Shown here: piece by piece, positions 35,347-44,018 of the stretch | Position numbering within the stretch: the stretch's first letter is position 1 | How the letters are laid out: the number at the start of each line of letters is the position of its first letter | DNA from: JAGQVA01 sp033764335 | Lineage (GTDB): Bacteria; Bacteroidota; Bacteroidia; J057 | Reading direction: 5' to 3' | Assembly: GCA_033764335.1 (NCBI GenBank) | Contig: JANRJC010000052.1 | Span: 30,252 to 94,251 of the forward strand | Length of the DNA stretch: 64,000 bases | Notes under the pieces: model-generated | Seen by the model: only the letters and a program-made list of their open reading frames with translations | What the model was told of the DNA's origin: nothing | The model's database searches: none | Made by a program: the position numbers and the translations under genes

Positions 35347-36357
35347 TTATGCAGTAACTCCTTTTACTGTTAAGATGATTCTTGCGGCCGCTTTATAGGG
35401 ATCTGCGTTGGAGGCGGGACGTCTATCTTCCAGCCATCCTTTATATCCATTTTCAACCGTTCCAATCGGAATACGGATGGAAGCACCCCGGTCAGAAACA
35501 CCGAAACTGAATTTGTCAATAGACTGGGTTTCGTGTCTGCCGGTCAGCCGCAGTTCATTATGAGCGCCATAAACAGCAATATGTTCTTTTATTACAGGTC
35601 GGAAAGCCTCACAAACCTTGTCATAAGTTTCTTTACTACCGGCGGTGCGGAGAAGGGTATTGCTGAAGTTGATATGCATACCCGAGCCATTCCAGTCACC
35701 TTTGATAGGTTTGGGGTGCCAATTGACGGCGAGTCCGTATTTTTCACCCAGACGTTCCAGCAAATAACGAGCAACCCATACTTGGTCGCCGGCCTGTGCT
35801 GCGCCTTTGGCGAAGATCTGGAATTCCCACTGACCCGTGGCAACTTCCGCGTTGATACCTTCTACGTTTAGGCCGGCATCCAGACAAAGATCCAGGTGCT
35901 CTTCGACCATTTCACGTCCAAATGCATTTGCTACACCTACAGAACAGTAGTAGGGTCCCTGAGGCGCAGGGTATCCACCATCGGGGAAACCGGGAGGCAT
36001 TTTTGTCGTCGGATCCCAGAGGAAATACTCTTGTTCGAAACCAAACCAGAAATCGCTGTCGTCATCGCTGATTTGCGCACGTCCGTTGGTAGGATGAGGA
36101 GTCCGGTCTGGGTTTAAGACTTCGGTCATTACCAGATAGCCATTGATACGTCCCGGATCGGGGTAAATCGCCACCGGTTTGAGCAGACAGTCCGAAGATC
36201 GGCCCTCGGCCTGTTCCGTTGAAGACCCGTCAAAAGACCACATGGGACAGTCTTCCAGTTTACCACTAAAATTAGAAACGATTTTCGTCTTACTTCTCAG
36301 GCCCTGGGTAGGTTTAGAGCCGTCCAGCCAGATGTACTCGAGTTTTGCTTTTGCCAT
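35347..36357 (-). CDS. glnII: glutamine synthetase type II (eukaryotic-type GSII)
   Basis: Forms glutamine from glutamate, ammonia and ATP. 336 residues from the ATG at 36357 (MAKAKLEYIWLDGSKP); the frame extends upstream without conserved residues. GSII signatures are clear: WSFDGSSTEQAEG, the metal-binding FWFGFEQEYFLWD, QWEFQIFAKGAAQAGDQVW, the ATP-site HPKPIKGDWNGSGMH, and DRGASIRIPIG. It lacks the Tyr-adenylylation loop of GSI. This enzyme is the plant/animal type, also found in some actinobacteria, rhizobia and Bacteroidota. It is divergent from amtB and near gltBD, completing the GS-GOGAT pathway. Confidence 0.95.
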   Translation of the reverse strand: MAKAKLEYIWLDGSKPTQGLRSKTKIVSNFSGKLEDCPMWSFDGSSTEQAEGRSSDCLLKPVAIYPDPGRINGYLVMTEVLNPDRTPHPTNGRAQISDDDSDFWFGFEQEYFLWDPTTKMPPGFPDGGYPAPQGPYYCSVGVANAFGREMVEEHLDLCLDAGLNVEGINAEVATGQWEFQIFAKGAAQAGDQVWVARYLLERLGEKYGLAVNWHPKPIKGDWNGSGMHINFSNTLLRTAGSKETYDKVCEAFRPVIKEHIAVYGAHNELRLTGRHETQSIDKFSFGVSDRGASIRIPIGTVENGYKGWLEDRRPASNADPYKAAARIILTVKGVTA

Positions 36358-36722
36358 TTTTAGATAGTTGAAATTAGATACAAGAGATAAACTCTTAAAA
36401 GATGCCGCAGATTTATGAATAATTTTCAAAAATACAAAGATATTTTTTAAAAAAATCCCCATTAGGGCTTTAAAAATGATATATTGAAAAAAAATATTGT
36501 ATTTTGTTTGATATTTTTCAAAAAATCCTCATTATTGCCATCACAAATTCAAAAAAGTTCTTTTTCAGGTATCAAATTTATTGTTTTTTGATTTTATGAG
36601 GAGATATTTTGGGTTTTAAAGTCAAAAGGGTGACTAAATTTTAAAATACCTTCCAAAAAAAGAAAGAAATTATAAATAAGTCTCAGTTTCACCAATTATT
36701 TACGTCAATAACACTCTATCCT
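36358..36722. promoter_or_regulatory. AT-rich divergent regulatory region, glnII / amtB
   Basis: 365 bp between the divergent starts. On the minus strand TATCTTTG (36435-36442) fits the Bacteroidota -7 box and would serve glnII; no good -33 TTG was found at the right distance. No exact box was seen for amtB. The region contains no open frame and is very AT-rich, with several T tracts. Confidence 0.45.
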
Positions 36723-38054
36723 ATGGACGAAAAGCTCCTTGATTCCTTATCCACTGCCGTACCAACTGCGGTAACGGATTCTCTGGCAGCTCTTAGCGCC
36801 GGTCTTGCACAGACAAATGTTCAGGTTGCAGACACTCTGCTTACCACGAACAATATCTGGATGATGATCTGTACGGCCCTTGTTTTTATTATGCACCTGG
36901 GTTTTGCTTCGGTTGAAGCGGGATTTACTCAGGCAAAAAACACGGTCAACATCATTTTCAAGAATACTCTTACTCCTGCCATCGGTCTGATTACTTACGC
37001 TTTGTTTGGTTTTGCGCTCATGTATCCTAAAGAATTGGGCGACGCCTTCAACGGATTTATCGGATTTGCAGGTTTTGGGCTTAATATTCCGGAAACGGGT
37101 ACGACCACTTCCTACAACGGAGGTTATACCTACTGGACCAATTTCCTTTTCCAGGCAATGTTTGCCGCTACCGCAGCGACAATTGTATCCGGTGCCGTAG
37201 CCGAAAGGATTAAAATCACCAGCTACCTTATCTTTACCGTTCTTTTTGTAGGTCTGGCCTACCCGATTATCGGCTCCTGGAAATGGGGTGGCGGTTTCCT
37301 CAACGATCTGGGTTTTTATGACTTTGCAGGCTCTACCCTGGTACATTCTATCGGTGGATGGGGAGCTTTGGCAGGCATTATGCTCCTCGGCCCGCGTATT
37401 GGCAAATACAAAGACGGTAAAGTCAATGACTTCCCCGGCTCCAGCGTTCCGCTTGCCACCATTGGTGTATTTATGCTCTGGCTGGGCTGGTTTGGGTTCA
37501 ACGGTGGAAGTGTTCTCTCTGCCGCACCCGGTGCAACTTCCCTCGTGCTGGTCAATACCTGCCTTGCTGCTGCTGCCGGTGGCCTCGGTGGGGTAATTAC
37601 CGCACGTTTTATGTTCAAACGCCTCGACCTTGGCATGGCTCTCAATGGCATCCTTGCCGGTCTGGTAGGTATTACTGCGGGTGCAGACCTTATGTCTCCT
37701 TATGAAGCGATGCTGATAGGCGCGATCGCCGGGGGTCTCGTAGTGCTTTCAGCCGTAGGCCTCGACAAATTGAAACTTGACGACTGCGTAGGCGCCGTTT
37801 CCGTTCACCTCACTTGCGGTATCTTTGGTACCCTCGTCGTAGGCATTTTTGGCGCAAAAGCGAGCCTTGCACAATTTGTTGATCAACTTATTGGTGTAGC
37901 GGTCTGCGGAGTCGCAGCATTTTCTTTCGCTTTCCTGGTGTTTTATGTGCTGAAAAAAGTACGTGGAATCCGGGTTTCTCCCGAGCACGAAGCTTCCGGT
38001 CTGGACAGCCTCGAGCACGGTATCAGAGGGTACACGATCATTTACGAAGAATAA
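36723..38054 (+). CDS. amtB: ammonium channel/transporter
   Basis: 443 residues with eleven predicted membrane helices after a polar N-terminus of about 45 residues. Conserved pieces: ASVEAGFTQAKNTVNIIFKN, YTYWTNFLFQAMFAATAATI, the twin pore histidines His208 (STLVHSIGGW) and His362 (VSVHLTCGIFGT), and GWFGFNGGS. The C-terminus ends GLDSLEHGIRGYTIIYEE, the helix contacted by GlnK in regulated channels (consensus GLDxxxHGExAY, here with GYT). No glnK is adjacent. It supplies ammonium to the neighbouring GS-GOGAT genes. Confidence 0.96.
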   Translation: MDEKLLDSLSTAVPTAVTDSLAALSAGLAQTNVQVADTLLTTNNIWMMICTALVFIMHLGFASVEAGFTQAKNTVNIIFKNTLTPAIGLITYALFGFALMYPKELGDAFNGFIGFAGFGLNIPETGTTTSYNGGYTYWTNFLFQAMFAATAATIVSGAVAERIKITSYLIFTVLFVGLAYPIIGSWKWGGGFLNDLGFYDFAGSTLVHSIGGWGALAGIMLLGPRIGKYKDGKVNDFPGSSVPLATIGVFMLWLGWFGFNGGSVLSAAPGATSLVLVNTCLAAAAGGLGGVITARFMFKRLDLGMALNGILAGLVGITAGADLMSPYEAMLIGAIAGGLVVLSAVGLDKLKLDDCVGAVSVHLTCGIFGTLVVGIFGAKASLAQFVDQLIGVAVCGVAAFSFAFLVFYVLKKVRGIRVSPEHEASGLDSLEHGIRGYTIIYEE

Positions 38055-38066
38055 ACCGTTCTTAAT

Positions 38067-38104
38067 GGGTGCTGCCGGTTTGTACACGCCGGCACCCCTT
38101 TTTT
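38067..38104 (+). terminator. terminator or attenuator between amtB and the porin gene
   Basis: GGGTGC pairs with GCACCC around a CCGG-containing loop, followed by CTTTTTT. It lies 13 bp after the amtB stop. The porin gene starts 46 bp later, so some read-through is likely. Confidence 0.6.
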
Positions 38105-38149
38105 CCGATCTGCAAGCATCATTTTTCCAAAAAACAAACTTTAACTCAA

Positions 38150-39214
38150 ATGAAAAAGTCAGGACTTACTTTTATTGCACTTCTGTTTGCCGGAATTTCC
38201 CTGCTTTTTGCGCAGGAAGAAGAAGAAAAACTTCAGATTTCCGGTTCCGTGGATACCTATTACAAATATGATTTTTCAGGAACGGGCAATATCCCTACCA
38301 GCTTTGGAAATGAACAAAACTCTGTTTCCATTGGTATGATAGACCTTAAGCTGGAAAAAACTACCGGCAAAGCTTCTTTCACCGGCGAAATTTCTTTCGG
38401 CCCACGCAACGCAGGCTCGGTGGGCCCGGGTCCCCTCGGCGCAACCATCGGTGAAGGCGAAAATGCCATTGACATTCCTGCTTATGCTCCCAATATTCAG
38501 AACCTCTATGTTTCCTACGCCTTCACGGACAAATTTTCCGTTACTGGTGGTTATATGGGAACATTTGTAGGGTATGAACTGATTTCTCCCACAGGCAACT
38601 TCAACTATTCCACTTCTTACCTCTTCACCAATGGCCCGTTTCAGAATGCCGGGGTAAAACTCAACTACAACTTCAGCGACAAGTTTGGCGTGATGGTGGG
38701 TGCTTTTAACCCCTGGAACGTCTATACCGCCGATGAAGAAATCGGGCCTACCAGCCTCGGGGCACAGGTTTTTGTTTCGCCCGTAGAAGGATGGAATGTT
38801 TATGCCAATTTCCTTACCGGAGAAAATGGAACCATTGCTGACCTTACTACAGCTTTTGAGGTATCCGATGCGCTGCTTTTAGGACTCAACGTAGCTTCCT
38901 ATACTGCGGGCGGTGATACCGCGGCTACCTTTGCCGGAGCCGCTGCTTACCTCAACTATGCTGTAAAAGAAAATGTAGCCGTGGGTCTGAGATATGAACA
39001 CTTCCGCTCCAATGCCACTGCCGGCATTCTCAGCGAAACCGAAGACGCAAATGTAAATGCCATCACGCTTTCCGCAAATCTTACCGGAGGTGCGCTTACC
39101 TTCATTCCGGAAGTGCGTTACGATATGGCCAGCCAGTCCATTTTTGTGGATAGCGACGGAGCCGCCACAAAATCTGCTGCCCAAATCCTTCTTGCTGCTG
39201 TGTATTCATTCTGA
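38150..39214 (+). CDS. outer-membrane beta-barrel porin
   Basis: 354 residues from the ATG at 38150 (MKKSGLTFIALLFAGISLLFAQ, a good signal peptide); the upstream extension overlaps the amtB terminator and is rejected. The mature protein starts with an acidic EEEEKLQISGSVDTYYKYDF and consists of alternating strands such as FTGEISFGPRN, FSVTGGYMGTFVGYE, VNAITLSANLTGG and LTFIPEVRYDMASQS. It ends AAVYSF with terminal Phe. This matches the OprB-like/Bbp2 outer-membrane porins of Bacteroidota. Location after amtB suggests a route for nitrogen compounds or ammonium across the outer membrane, but this is inference. Confidence 0.82.
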   Translation: MKKSGLTFIALLFAGISLLFAQEEEEKLQISGSVDTYYKYDFSGTGNIPTSFGNEQNSVSIGMIDLKLEKTTGKASFTGEISFGPRNAGSVGPGPLGATIGEGENAIDIPAYAPNIQNLYVSYAFTDKFSVTGGYMGTFVGYELISPTGNFNYSTSYLFTNGPFQNAGVKLNYNFSDKFGVMVGAFNPWNVYTADEEIGPTSLGAQVFVSPVEGWNVYANFLTGENGTIADLTTAFEVSDALLLGLNVASYTAGGDTAATFAGAAAYLNYAVKENVAVGLRYEHFRSNATAGILSETEDANVNAITLSANLTGGALTFIPEVRYDMASQSIFVDSDGAATKSAAQILLAAVYSF

Positions 39215-39239
39215 TTTCTGAACTCAGTTTCTTAGCGAA

Positions 39240-39270
39240 GAGGTTGTCCGGAAAAGACAACCTCTTTTTT
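39240..39270 (+). terminator. Rho-independent terminator after the porin gene
   Basis: Perfect 9-bp stem GAGGTTGTC / GACAACCTC with a 7-base loop and six T. The convergent small gene ends at 39269, inside the T run. Confidence 0.88.
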
Positions 39271-39586
39271 ATTTCTCCGGGCGGATACGACCGTTTCTGC
39301 CTGCCCGGATTCTCCGGTAGGTTTCTTCCTCCGAAAGTTTTTCCTTTTTCTTCCGGGGAGAATATAGTGCCCGTTTATTGGGTTTAATTTTCAACTTCGG
39401 TGAAGAAGGGGTATATACCGGGGTTTCTTCGGTTTCGGTTTTTACCCGCTCGTTTTCCGATTCACCCCACAGTTTATAATTGTTTAGTCGCCGGAGTTTT
39501 GCCGGCTCTGCCCTGCCTTCCGAACCCTGCCCCAAATGGGTCTGTACAGAAAGCAACGCTACCAGAATAATTGCCAGTAGTCTCAT
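39269..39586 (-). CDS. small secreted basic protein, unknown function
   Basis: 105 residues from the ATG at 39586; a TTG 15 bp upstream is unlikely. Signal peptide MRLLAIILVALLSVQTHLGQ, then a short, basic, Pro-rich low-complexity protein (KLKIKPNKRALYSPRKKKEKL, then EETYRRIRAGRNGRIRPEK). No family recognised. It may be a periplasmic or surface peptide, or a poorly conserved small gene. It converges on the porin and is divergent from the redoxin gene. Confidence 0.5.
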   Translation of the reverse strand: MRLLAIILVALLSVQTHLGQGSEGRAEPAKLRRLNNYKLWGESENERVKTETEETPVYTPSSPKLKIKPNKRALYSPRKKKEKLSEEETYRRIRAGRNGRIRPEK

Positions 39587-39647
39587 GTCCTTTTTAATCA
39601 ATTTTCAAATATTTTGCTAACTTTCGGGTCAGCAGGACAAACAATTT

Positions 39648-40220
39648 ATGAATTTGATCCGAGGATTACTTATACTTTTTTTACTCATTCTACGCATGAA
39701 TTCCGCCTTCAGTCAAAATCGTATTACTGATATTAATCTGTTCACTATCAAAGACCAGCCGATATCCCTTAGTATGGTCAACCGTTTTAAGGTTACGGCA
39801 TTTTTTTTTCTTTCCCCGGACTGTCCGCTTTGTGAAAACTATTCGGTTACTATCGGCAAACTGAGGCAGATTTTCCCTGAAAATCAGGTGAATTTTATCG
39901 GCATTTTTCCGGGAAAATTTTATGAAAAAATGGAGATTCTTGCCTATATGGCCAAGTATCACCCGCCGGTAAATCCTCTCCTTGATCCGGATCTTACGCT
40001 TACCTGTTTTTTAGGGGCAAACGTTACCCCGGAGGTTTTTTTAGTGGACAACACCGGCAACCTTGTATATCAGGGTAAAATAGACAACTGGATTGCTTCT
40101 CTGGGAAAACACCGAACCGTCGTCAGCCAGCATTACCTCCGCGATGCACTGGCGGCTTTTCTCGCAGGGGAAAAAATCCCTGTCTCCCAAACAGAAGCTG
40201 TTGGTTGCCTGATCGAATAA
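39648..40220 (+). CDS. secreted redoxin/thioredoxin-fold protein
   Basis: 190 residues with signal peptide (LIRGLLILFLLILRMNSAFS). The thioredoxin fold shows VTAFFFLSPDCPLCENY, with a CPLC redox motif (Cys59, Cys62), and the cis-Pro region NVTPEVFLVDNTGNLVYQG. This is the AhpC/TSA-redoxin type seen beside copper proteins and cytochromes in Bacteroidota and Planctomycetes. It ends 8 bp before the cytochrome c/monooxygenase-like gene, so the two are co-transcribed. A role in copper or heme maturation of that partner is plausible; fusions of the two families exist. Confidence 0.85.
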   Translation: MNLIRGLLILFLLILRMNSAFSQNRITDINLFTIKDQPISLSMVNRFKVTAFFFLSPDCPLCENYSVTIGKLRQIFPENQVNFIGIFPGKFYEKMEILAYMAKYHPPVNPLLDPDLTLTCFLGANVTPEVFLVDNTGNLVYQGKIDNWIASLGKHRTVVSQHYLRDALAAFLAGEKIPVSQTEAVGCLIE

Positions 40221-40228
40221 TCAAACCG

Positions 40229-41632
40229 ATGCGAATACTGATTCTGACCGGCTTGGGGGTGTGGATCTGCCTGTTTTTTCTGGCGGGATGTGATTTTTCG
40301 GGGAAAAAAAAATCTGCTGAAAATTTAGCTCCGCCTCTTCCCGATACGGTTACTTTCAGCGAACACATCGCCCCGATTATCTTTCAAAACTGTACGCCCT
40401 GCCACCGTCCGGGCAGTGCTGGGCCTTTCTCGCTGATTACTTACCGGGACGTGGCCCGAAAAGCCAAAATGATCGCACAGGTCACCCGCACCCGTTTTAT
40501 GCCTCCCTGGCCTGCGGATCCGGAGTATCGCCATTTTCAGGGAGAAAAACGCCTGACTCAATACGAAATAGACCTCCTCTCCTTATGGCTGAATCAGGGC
40601 AGGCTGTTGGGCGACTCTTCCCTTATTCCTCCCCTACCCCCTTATCCCGAAGGTTCACAATTGGGCGAACCCGACCTCGTGATCGAAATGGAAGATGTTT
40701 TTCCCATTGCCGGAGACAATACCGACCGTTTTCTATTCATGAAAATCCCTTATGAAATCGAAAGGGACACCTTCATCCGCCTCATTGAGTTTGTACCGGG
40801 AAATGCCGAAATTGTTCATCATGTAAACAGCCACCTGGTCAGTTATGATGACGAGGCGAAAACCAATGTATTCGAAGGAGAAAGAGCCGTGAATCGTGAA
40901 ATAGTGCCCGTAGAAATCGCCTACCCCCGACTCGGCCTCCTGAATGATGACGGAACCTACCCCACACTCACGCCGTTGGTTTGTAGTTATTTACCCGGAG
41001 TAACACCCTCTGTATATCCTGCCGAAATCGGCGGCTATCGCATGAAACGCAAAGGGGCCATTCTCCTCAACGACATGCACTATGGCCCTTCGGCAAGTGA
41101 TACCTTCGACCGGTCGCGGTTTAATGTGTTTTTCGCAAAAACACCCCCGAAACGCCCGACGATGGAAATTCAGTTGGGCACATTGGGTATATCCGCCATT
41201 GTCCCTCCGCTGGTAATTCCGCCCGATACCATTATGACTTTTACGACCCGGGCCGTGATCCAAAACGACATTTCCCTACTTACCCTCAACCCCCACATGC
41301 ATCTTCTGGGTAAATCTTTTCTCGCCTATGCGGTCACGGTCGAAGGAGATACCATCCCTTTGATACGCATTCCGGAGTGGGATTTTCGCTGGCAGTTTTA
41401 TTATACTTTTGAAAAAATGCTCAAAATCCCGAAAGGAGCCGTAATCTGCGTGGAAGCTACTTTCGACAATACGGCTGACAACCCTTCGAATCCTTTTGAC
41501 CCACCCCGAGTAGTGGCTGAACGCAACGGGAGTATGCGTACCACCGATGAAATGTTACAATTTATCCTTACTTATGTGCCTTATCAGAAAGGCGATGAAA
41601 ATATCGCGCTGAGTGGAGGAAGCCTGGAATAA
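40229..41632 (+). CDS. lipoprotein with cytochrome c heme site and copper type II monooxygenase-like domain
   Basis: 467 residues from the ATG at 40229. Lipobox FFLAGC (Cys21). A c-type heme site CTPCH (Cys55, Cys58, His59) lies in FQNCTPCHRPGSAGPF, with possible axial Met in RFMPPWPAD. The rest resembles the PHM/DBM copper type II, ascorbate-dependent monooxygenase fold: HHVNSH (copper site H-like), NPHMHLLGKS (HxH of site M) and a later Met in NGSMRTTDEM. Natural partners are unknown. The heme could feed electrons to the copper centre in place of ascorbate. It is co-transcribed with the redoxin gene. Confidence 0.82.
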   Translation: MRILILTGLGVWICLFFLAGCDFSGKKKSAENLAPPLPDTVTFSEHIAPIIFQNCTPCHRPGSAGPFSLITYRDVARKAKMIAQVTRTRFMPPWPADPEYRHFQGEKRLTQYEIDLLSLWLNQGRLLGDSSLIPPLPPYPEGSQLGEPDLVIEMEDVFPIAGDNTDRFLFMKIPYEIERDTFIRLIEFVPGNAEIVHHVNSHLVSYDDEAKTNVFEGERAVNREIVPVEIAYPRLGLLNDDGTYPTLTPLVCSYLPGVTPSVYPAEIGGYRMKRKGAILLNDMHYGPSASDTFDRSRFNVFFAKTPPKRPTMEIQLGTLGISAIVPPLVIPPDTIMTFTTRAVIQNDISLLTLNPHMHLLGKSFLAYAVTVEGDTIPLIRIPEWDFRWQFYYTFEKMLKIPKGAVICVEATFDNTADNPSNPFDPPRVVAERNGSMRTTDEMLQFILTYVPYQKGDENIALSGGSLE

Positions 41633-41727
41633 TCAAATGCTTTTACAGCGATGCAGCACTTTACCTAAAGGTTGCGTTTAGCTGAAAAGCGGTTCCAAAC
41701 CGTGGTAGAAACATCAGAGAAACTTAT

Positions 41728-43008
41728 ATGAAACGCAGCATTTGGGCCATTTTAATCCTCGTCAATGCATTTTTCGCCTCAGGCTGTTTTGTAAAGGAGG
41801 AAAACCCTCTTTCGGTGAGCGATAGCACTGCAAAACCTATCCTTCAGGGGGAAAGAGCCGGCGAAGGAATTAAACTTACCTGGGGCTGGGTGAAGTTTGA
41901 TTTGCCCGAATACCAACAGGCAGAACCTCAGACTTTTTATGTGCTTTATTCCGATAACAATCCTCAGCCGGATCAAATCATTGCAACACTCGACGCCAGT
42001 GAAAATACGTTTCTTACCGGCCCCCTCGAAGCCGGGAAAACCTATTATTTCGCCATCAGAGCAGCTTCTGAAATGACAACACCCTCTCAGTCTCACCCCA
42101 TTATGATTCAGCCGGGGAGTAATCCGGATATTTCGCCTGTATTTGAAAACAATCACACTCCCCGTTCCTGGGGTAGCTGGTCTCCGGATGGAAACGCGCT
42201 GGCCTATCAGGCTACCGTTCCGGGACCTGCCAATCAAAACGAAACCGTCCAGGGGATATACACTTATAACCTGACTCAGAGAACCGAAACTTTACGCTCA
42301 CTCGGGAAAGCACCCGATTGGTCTTCTTCGGTAAATAAAATCACTTTTTATGGCCCTTCAGCCCTTACCGGAGCATCTATTGAGGGGCCTAGTCATATCC
42401 ACATTTACGACCTGAATACCGAATCTATCCAGTCTGTTACCGAGGGTGATTCTTCGGATATGCTTCCCGCCTGGTCAAACGACGGACAATGGATTGCCTT
42501 TTTGTCCAACCGGCTTGGCACCGACTTTTACCAGATATGGAAAATACCTCTCGGTGTCAATACCATTTATATCCCCAGTAAAGTATTTAACTCGCAGATA
42601 CAAGGAGAATTGTTTGCCGAAATCGAAGATCAATACCCCGGAAGACCCGTCTGGGGTCCATTAGCGGACGAACTCACTTACAGCCGTCCGGATGGATATT
42701 CGCGGCATATCTTTCGTATTTCCGCCGCCGGCGGAAGTGAAACCCCGCTGGTTTCTTCGCTATGGAATGATTATAGCCCTGCTTATTCTCCCGACGGAGA
42801 GACGCTGGCCTTCATCAGCGACCGTACCGGTGGCCCGGCTATCTGGTTATTGAACCTTGCCAGTGGACAGCTACATCAACTCACTGACCTGAATCACATC
42901 CGACCCGAACCCTATGCGCTAGATTGGTCTCCCGATGGCGAAAAAATTCTATTTTCGGCAAAAGACGGTGAAGGCGTTACGGGGCTATATGTGCTGAAGA
43001 CCCATTAA
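41728..43008 (+). CDS. lipoprotein with fibronectin-type and TolB-like beta-propeller domains
   Basis: 426 residues, lipobox FASGC (Cys20). A short Fn3-like domain (residues 45-130: FYVLYSDNNPQPDQI, GKTYYFAIRAASE) precedes a propeller of PD40/TolB-like blades with the phrase WSPDGNALAYQA, WSNDGQWIAFLSNR, YSPDGETLAFISDRTGGP and WSPDGEKILFSAKDG. Such lipoproteins are common in Bacteroidota and bind or sense proteins or sugars; no specific role is known. It starts 95 bp after the cytochrome gene and its stop overlaps the convergent dehydratase by 4 bp. Confidence 0.8.
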   Translation: MKRSIWAILILVNAFFASGCFVKEENPLSVSDSTAKPILQGERAGEGIKLTWGWVKFDLPEYQQAEPQTFYVLYSDNNPQPDQIIATLDASENTFLTGPLEAGKTYYFAIRAASEMTTPSQSHPIMIQPGSNPDISPVFENNHTPRSWGSWSPDGNALAYQATVPGPANQNETVQGIYTYNLTQRTETLRSLGKAPDWSSSVNKITFYGPSALTGASIEGPSHIHIYDLNTESIQSVTEGDSSDMLPAWSNDGQWIAFLSNRLGTDFYQIWKIPLGVNTIYIPSKVFNSQIQGELFAEIEDQYPGRPVWGPLADELTYSRPDGYSRHIFRISAAGGSETPLVSSLWNDYSPAYSPDGETLAFISDRTGGPAIWLLNLASGQLHQLTDLNHIRPEPYALDWSPDGEKILFSAKDGEGVTGLYVLKTH

Positions 43009-43964
43009 TCTTCATTTAGGATTTTTTTAAGAATATCCAGGCCCATTTTTCGGCCACATAATATCAGTACGACCGTTTTGCCTTTATAACGCTCCGGAGC
43101 CTGAAGCAGCGAAGCTACGGAAAGAGCCGCAGCACCTTCTACCAGGAGGTAGTGTTTTTCGAGAAGAAAACGCAAACTCTGCCCAATTTCTTTTTCCGAA
43201 ACCAGTTGATAGTCATCCACATACTGCCTGCAAAGGTCGAAAGTAATACTGCCAGACTCCAGTCCTCCCGCCGTACCGTCAGATAAAGTGGGAAGGGAGG
43301 GAATATCCAAAATTTTTCCGGCGAGGACGGATTCATACATCACCGCCGAGTTTTTCGGTTGACACCCCACCACCTTGACAGAAGGAGATACCGTTTTAAG
43401 GTATCCGGCTATGCCGGAAATTAGTCCACCGCCCCCCACGGGAACCAGTACCGCATCCATATCCGGAACTTGTTCGGTTAACTCTATGCCGAGGGTTCCC
43501 TGCCCGCCTATAATCTGTGGGTCATTGTAAGGAGAGACAAAAAGCAACCCCAATGCTTCGGCCATTGCCCTTGCATAGTTTTCGGTTTCAACCGAATCCT
43601 GCCCCCGGAAAACAAGTTCCCCGCCATAAAGTTGCATCATTTCTACTTTGTTTTTCGCTACGGTTTCGGGAAGATAAATGGTCGCTTTACAATCGGTTTG
43701 CGAAGCAATATAAGCCAGCGCAGAACCGTGATTCCCGGTAGAGGCGGTGATGACGCCCCGGTTTTTTTCTTCCGAAGAAAGCGAAAGAATTTTGTTAGCG
43801 GCGCCCCGAAGTTTAAAGGAGCCGGTAATTTGCAGGTGTTCCATTTTCAGCCAGACACGTGCACCGGTTTTTTGGCTTAGCCAGGGCGAATATTCCACCG
43901 GCGTCCGGAGTATCCAGGGCCGTATGCGGTTTTCTGCGGTGATAACTTCGTGATATAAATTCAT
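43005..43964 (-). CDS. threonine/serine dehydratase, catabolic type
   Basis: Deaminates threonine to 2-oxobutyrate or serine to pyruvate. 319 residues, PLP fold II. PLP Lys51 lies in ITGSFKLRGAANK; the Asn loop is ITASTGNHGSALAY; the Gly-rich phosphate cradle is VLVPVGGGGLISGIAGY. It ends at about residue 319, so the ACT-like regulatory domain of biosynthetic IlvA is absent. This argues for a TdcB-like catabolic or serine-racemase-like enzyme. It is divergent from the uxaA gene with 54 bp between the starts. Confidence 0.9.
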   Translation of the reverse strand: MNLYHEVITAENRIRPWILRTPVEYSPWLSQKTGARVWLKMEHLQITGSFKLRGAANKILSLSSEEKNRGVITASTGNHGSALAYIASQTDCKATIYLPETVAKNKVEMMQLYGGELVFRGQDSVETENYARAMAEALGLLFVSPYNDPQIIGGQGTLGIELTEQVPDMDAVLVPVGGGGLISGIAGYLKTVSPSVKVVGCQPKNSAVMYESVLAGKILDIPSLPTLSDGTAGGLESGSITFDLCRQYVDDYQLVSEKEIGQSLRFLLEKHYLLVEGAAALSVASLLQAPERYKGKTVVLILCGRKMGLDILKKILNED

Positions 43965-44018
43965 CCACTAAAAATAAATCATTTTTTCAAATCTGTTTTT
44001 TCCAATAAATTTACCCGC

